This document shows positions 4,768 to 5,770 of a stretch of 5,770 nt of DNA, piece after piece. The notes beneath the pieces are model-generated. The model was given only the letters and a program-made list of their open reading frames with translations, had not been told where the DNA came from and did no database searches. Numbering within the stretch: position 1 is the stretch's first letter; each line of letters opens with the position of its first letter. Source of the DNA: Chromatiales bacterium (GTDB lineage: Bacteria > Pseudomonadota > Gammaproteobacteria > UBA6429 > Thiohalophilaceae); the NCBI GenBank assembly GCA_027070385.1, contig JALXDW010000263.1, forward strand, positions 1 through 5,770, in the 5' to 3' direction. A program made the translations under genes and the position numbers.

Positions 4768-5508
4768 ATGTTTAAACTGAAAAATATCACCGCTATTATT
4801 ATTTCTTTTTTAGGTTGCTTATTGAGTTTTTATATCAGCCATACTGTTCGGGCTGATGAAACTTTAATGCTTCAACCTGAAATTATAATATTACCTGATG
4901 GCAGTTTATATTCCGGGGACCTCAAATATGAAGTCATTCGAGAAGGTGTGGGAGCGAATGAATGGCCTAATGGTGATCGTTACCGTGGTGAATGGTTAAA
5001 TGATATGCCGCATGGTAAAGGGTTTATGCAGCGGAAAAATAAAGAGGAATACCGAGGCTCTTTTGCATTCGGCCAATATAGTGGGTTGGGTGATCTAAGA
5101 ACAGCGAATCAGGAACGTTACCTTGGTTCTTTCCGATTTAATTATCTGGATGGCTTGGGCATTTTTGTTTCTGCCAATAAAGAATTCTATTTGGGTGAAT
5201 TTTCACAAAATAAACGTCACGGACGTTTTCTGCATTTTTCTCGCCTGACAGCAAAGCCGGAATATCAGCTATGGTTCAATGATGAACTCGATAAGAGCAT
5301 TGATAGAAATAATGTTGCCGAACAAAAATTGATTTTACAGATGCTGGAAAATTTTAAAAAAACAGGTCTTAAACGTTTGCAACAGCGAAGTAAAAATACA
5401 CATTATCAAATACGTGGTCGAGTCAGGAAAATAGTCAGTGATGTAGAAGATACACCTGAACATGCCTATGGTGATCTTATTATTAATTTATTAAACTTGT
5501 CTGATTAA
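4768..5508 (+). CDS. Secreted MORN-repeat protein
   Basis: This 246-aa protein has an N-terminal signal peptide: MFKLK, hydrophobic core 7-23, and a plausible signal peptidase I site at V-R-A29/D30. It should therefore be periplasmic or exported. Residues 48-154 hold about five MORN repeats, each starting Y-x-G-[DES]-[LFW] and ending in [HSD]-G-x-[GF]. The starting tyrosines are at 48, 72, 95, 118 and 141, a 23-24-residue period, and the best copy is YRGEW..DMPHGKG (72-85). MORN repeats form an elongated beta-sheet and usually act in lipid or protein binding and scaffolding. The C-terminal 90 residues are charged and mostly helical in appearance, with no recognised domain. There is no good SD before the ATG, and the gene follows a strong terminator, so it should have a promoter of its own, which I cannot identify in the short gap. 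It ends 26 bp before the YcgN-like gene, suggesting an operon. Confidence 0.85.
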   Translation: MFKLKNITAIIISFLGCLLSFYISHTVRADETLMLQPEIIILPDGSLYSGDLKYEVIREGVGANEWPNGDRYRGEWLNDMPHGKGFMQRKNKEEYRGSFAFGQYSGLGDLRTANQERYLGSFRFNYLDGLGIFVSANKEFYLGEFSQNKRHGRFLHFSRLTAKPEYQLWFNDELDKSIDRNNVAEQKLILQMLENFKKTGLKRLQQRSKNTHYQIRGRVRKIVSDVEDTPEHAYGDLIINLLNLSD

Positions 5509-5534
5509 AATCAGGAGCGTTGGAATAGTGTCCG

Positions 5535-5770
5535 GTGAGAACAAAACAGAATTTAAAATATATAATCAATGCGCCTCTTGCTGAATTATCTGACTCACAA
5601 TGGGAAGCATTGTGCGACCGGTGTGGCCGGTGTTGTCTGATTACACTGGAAGATGAACAAACGGATAAGGTTTTTTATACCAATATAATTTGCCGTGAAT
5701 ATGATATCGAAGAAGGTTGTTGTGGTTGTTATGAAAATCGGCAGCAATCAGTGCCTGGCTGTATAGTTAT
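5535..5770 (+). CDS. ycgN: YcgN-like UPF0260 cysteine-cluster protein, 3'-truncated by the window edge
   Basis: The 78 codons seen match the start of the YcgN/UPF0260 family (YkgJ-type CxxCxxCC superfamily): LSDSQWEALCDRCGRCCL carries C27-x-x-C30-x-x-C33-C34, then DEQTDKVFYTN, I-C53-R-E-Y, and a second cysteine group GCCGCYENR (Cys62, 63, 65), with PGC at 74-76. E. coli YcgN, as I remember it, shows the same order (EWESLCDGCGQCC, YFTN, ACRQL, CQCRNYERR, PDC). The family's eight or so cysteines suggest binding of zinc or an iron-sulfur cluster; the biochemical role is unknown. The start is uncertain: no ATG is in frame, and the stop at 5526-5528 leaves GTG 5535 as the best candidate. The nearest good SD, AGGAG at 5513-5517, is 17 nt away, which is long. 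The gene lies 26 bp after the MORN gene and is probably co-transcribed with it. Confidence 0.85.
   Translation, partial: MRTKQNLKYIINAPLAELSDSQWEALCDRCGRCCLITLEDEQTDKVFYTNIICREYDIEEGCCGCYENRQQSVPGCIV

Overview
The window looks like chromosomal DNA of a gammaproteobacterium. Support comes from an Slp-type outer-membrane lipoprotein, a YcgN-like (UPF0260) cysteine-cluster protein, a FlaG flagellar protein and several stand-alone PilZ proteins. The species cannot be read from the sequence. Apart from the left edge, which is richer in G+C (about 51% by hand count over three lines), most of the window is AT-rich (roughly 32-50% in sampled lines). All recognised genes lie on the + strand. There are no RNA genes, insertion sequences or CRISPR arrays that I can support.

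Left part (1-1066): the 3' end of flaG, probably the tail of a flagellin/flagellar cluster, closed by an inverted repeat at 443-465. An FNR/Anr-like palindrome lies at 486-499, at class II spacing from a good -10 element, ahead of an slp-like lipoprotein gene with a strong ribosome binding site. Middle-left (1246-2349): a lone galactose-1-phosphate uridylyltransferase-family gene, with the variant active-site signature HTHSQ and an additional CxxC pair.

Centre (2506-4109): four consecutive small single-domain PilZ proteins (86, 108, 117 and 93 aa). All four keep both halves of the c-di-GMP binding signature (RxxxR and [DN]xSxxG). The first three are closely spaced, and the second and third are clear paralogues. 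The fourth is set off by a hairpin terminator candidate and has its own promoter candidate. A Fur-like inverted repeat lies between that promoter's -35 and -10. The fourth gene starts with TTG and is probably co-transcribed with the next gene.

Right part (4150-5770): an uncharacterised 178-aa lipoprotein with a G8 tract between its Shine-Dalgarno core and ATG, followed by a textbook intrinsic terminator (4711-4738). Then comes a secreted MORN-repeat protein and, 26 bp later, the start of a YcgN-like gene cut by the window edge.

Taken together, the region reads as an accessory envelope/motility and c-di-GMP response neighbourhood. The most interesting feature is the tandem set of independent minimal PilZ receptors next to two lipoproteins and a periplasmic MORN protein. 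A functional link between them is inference from proximity only.
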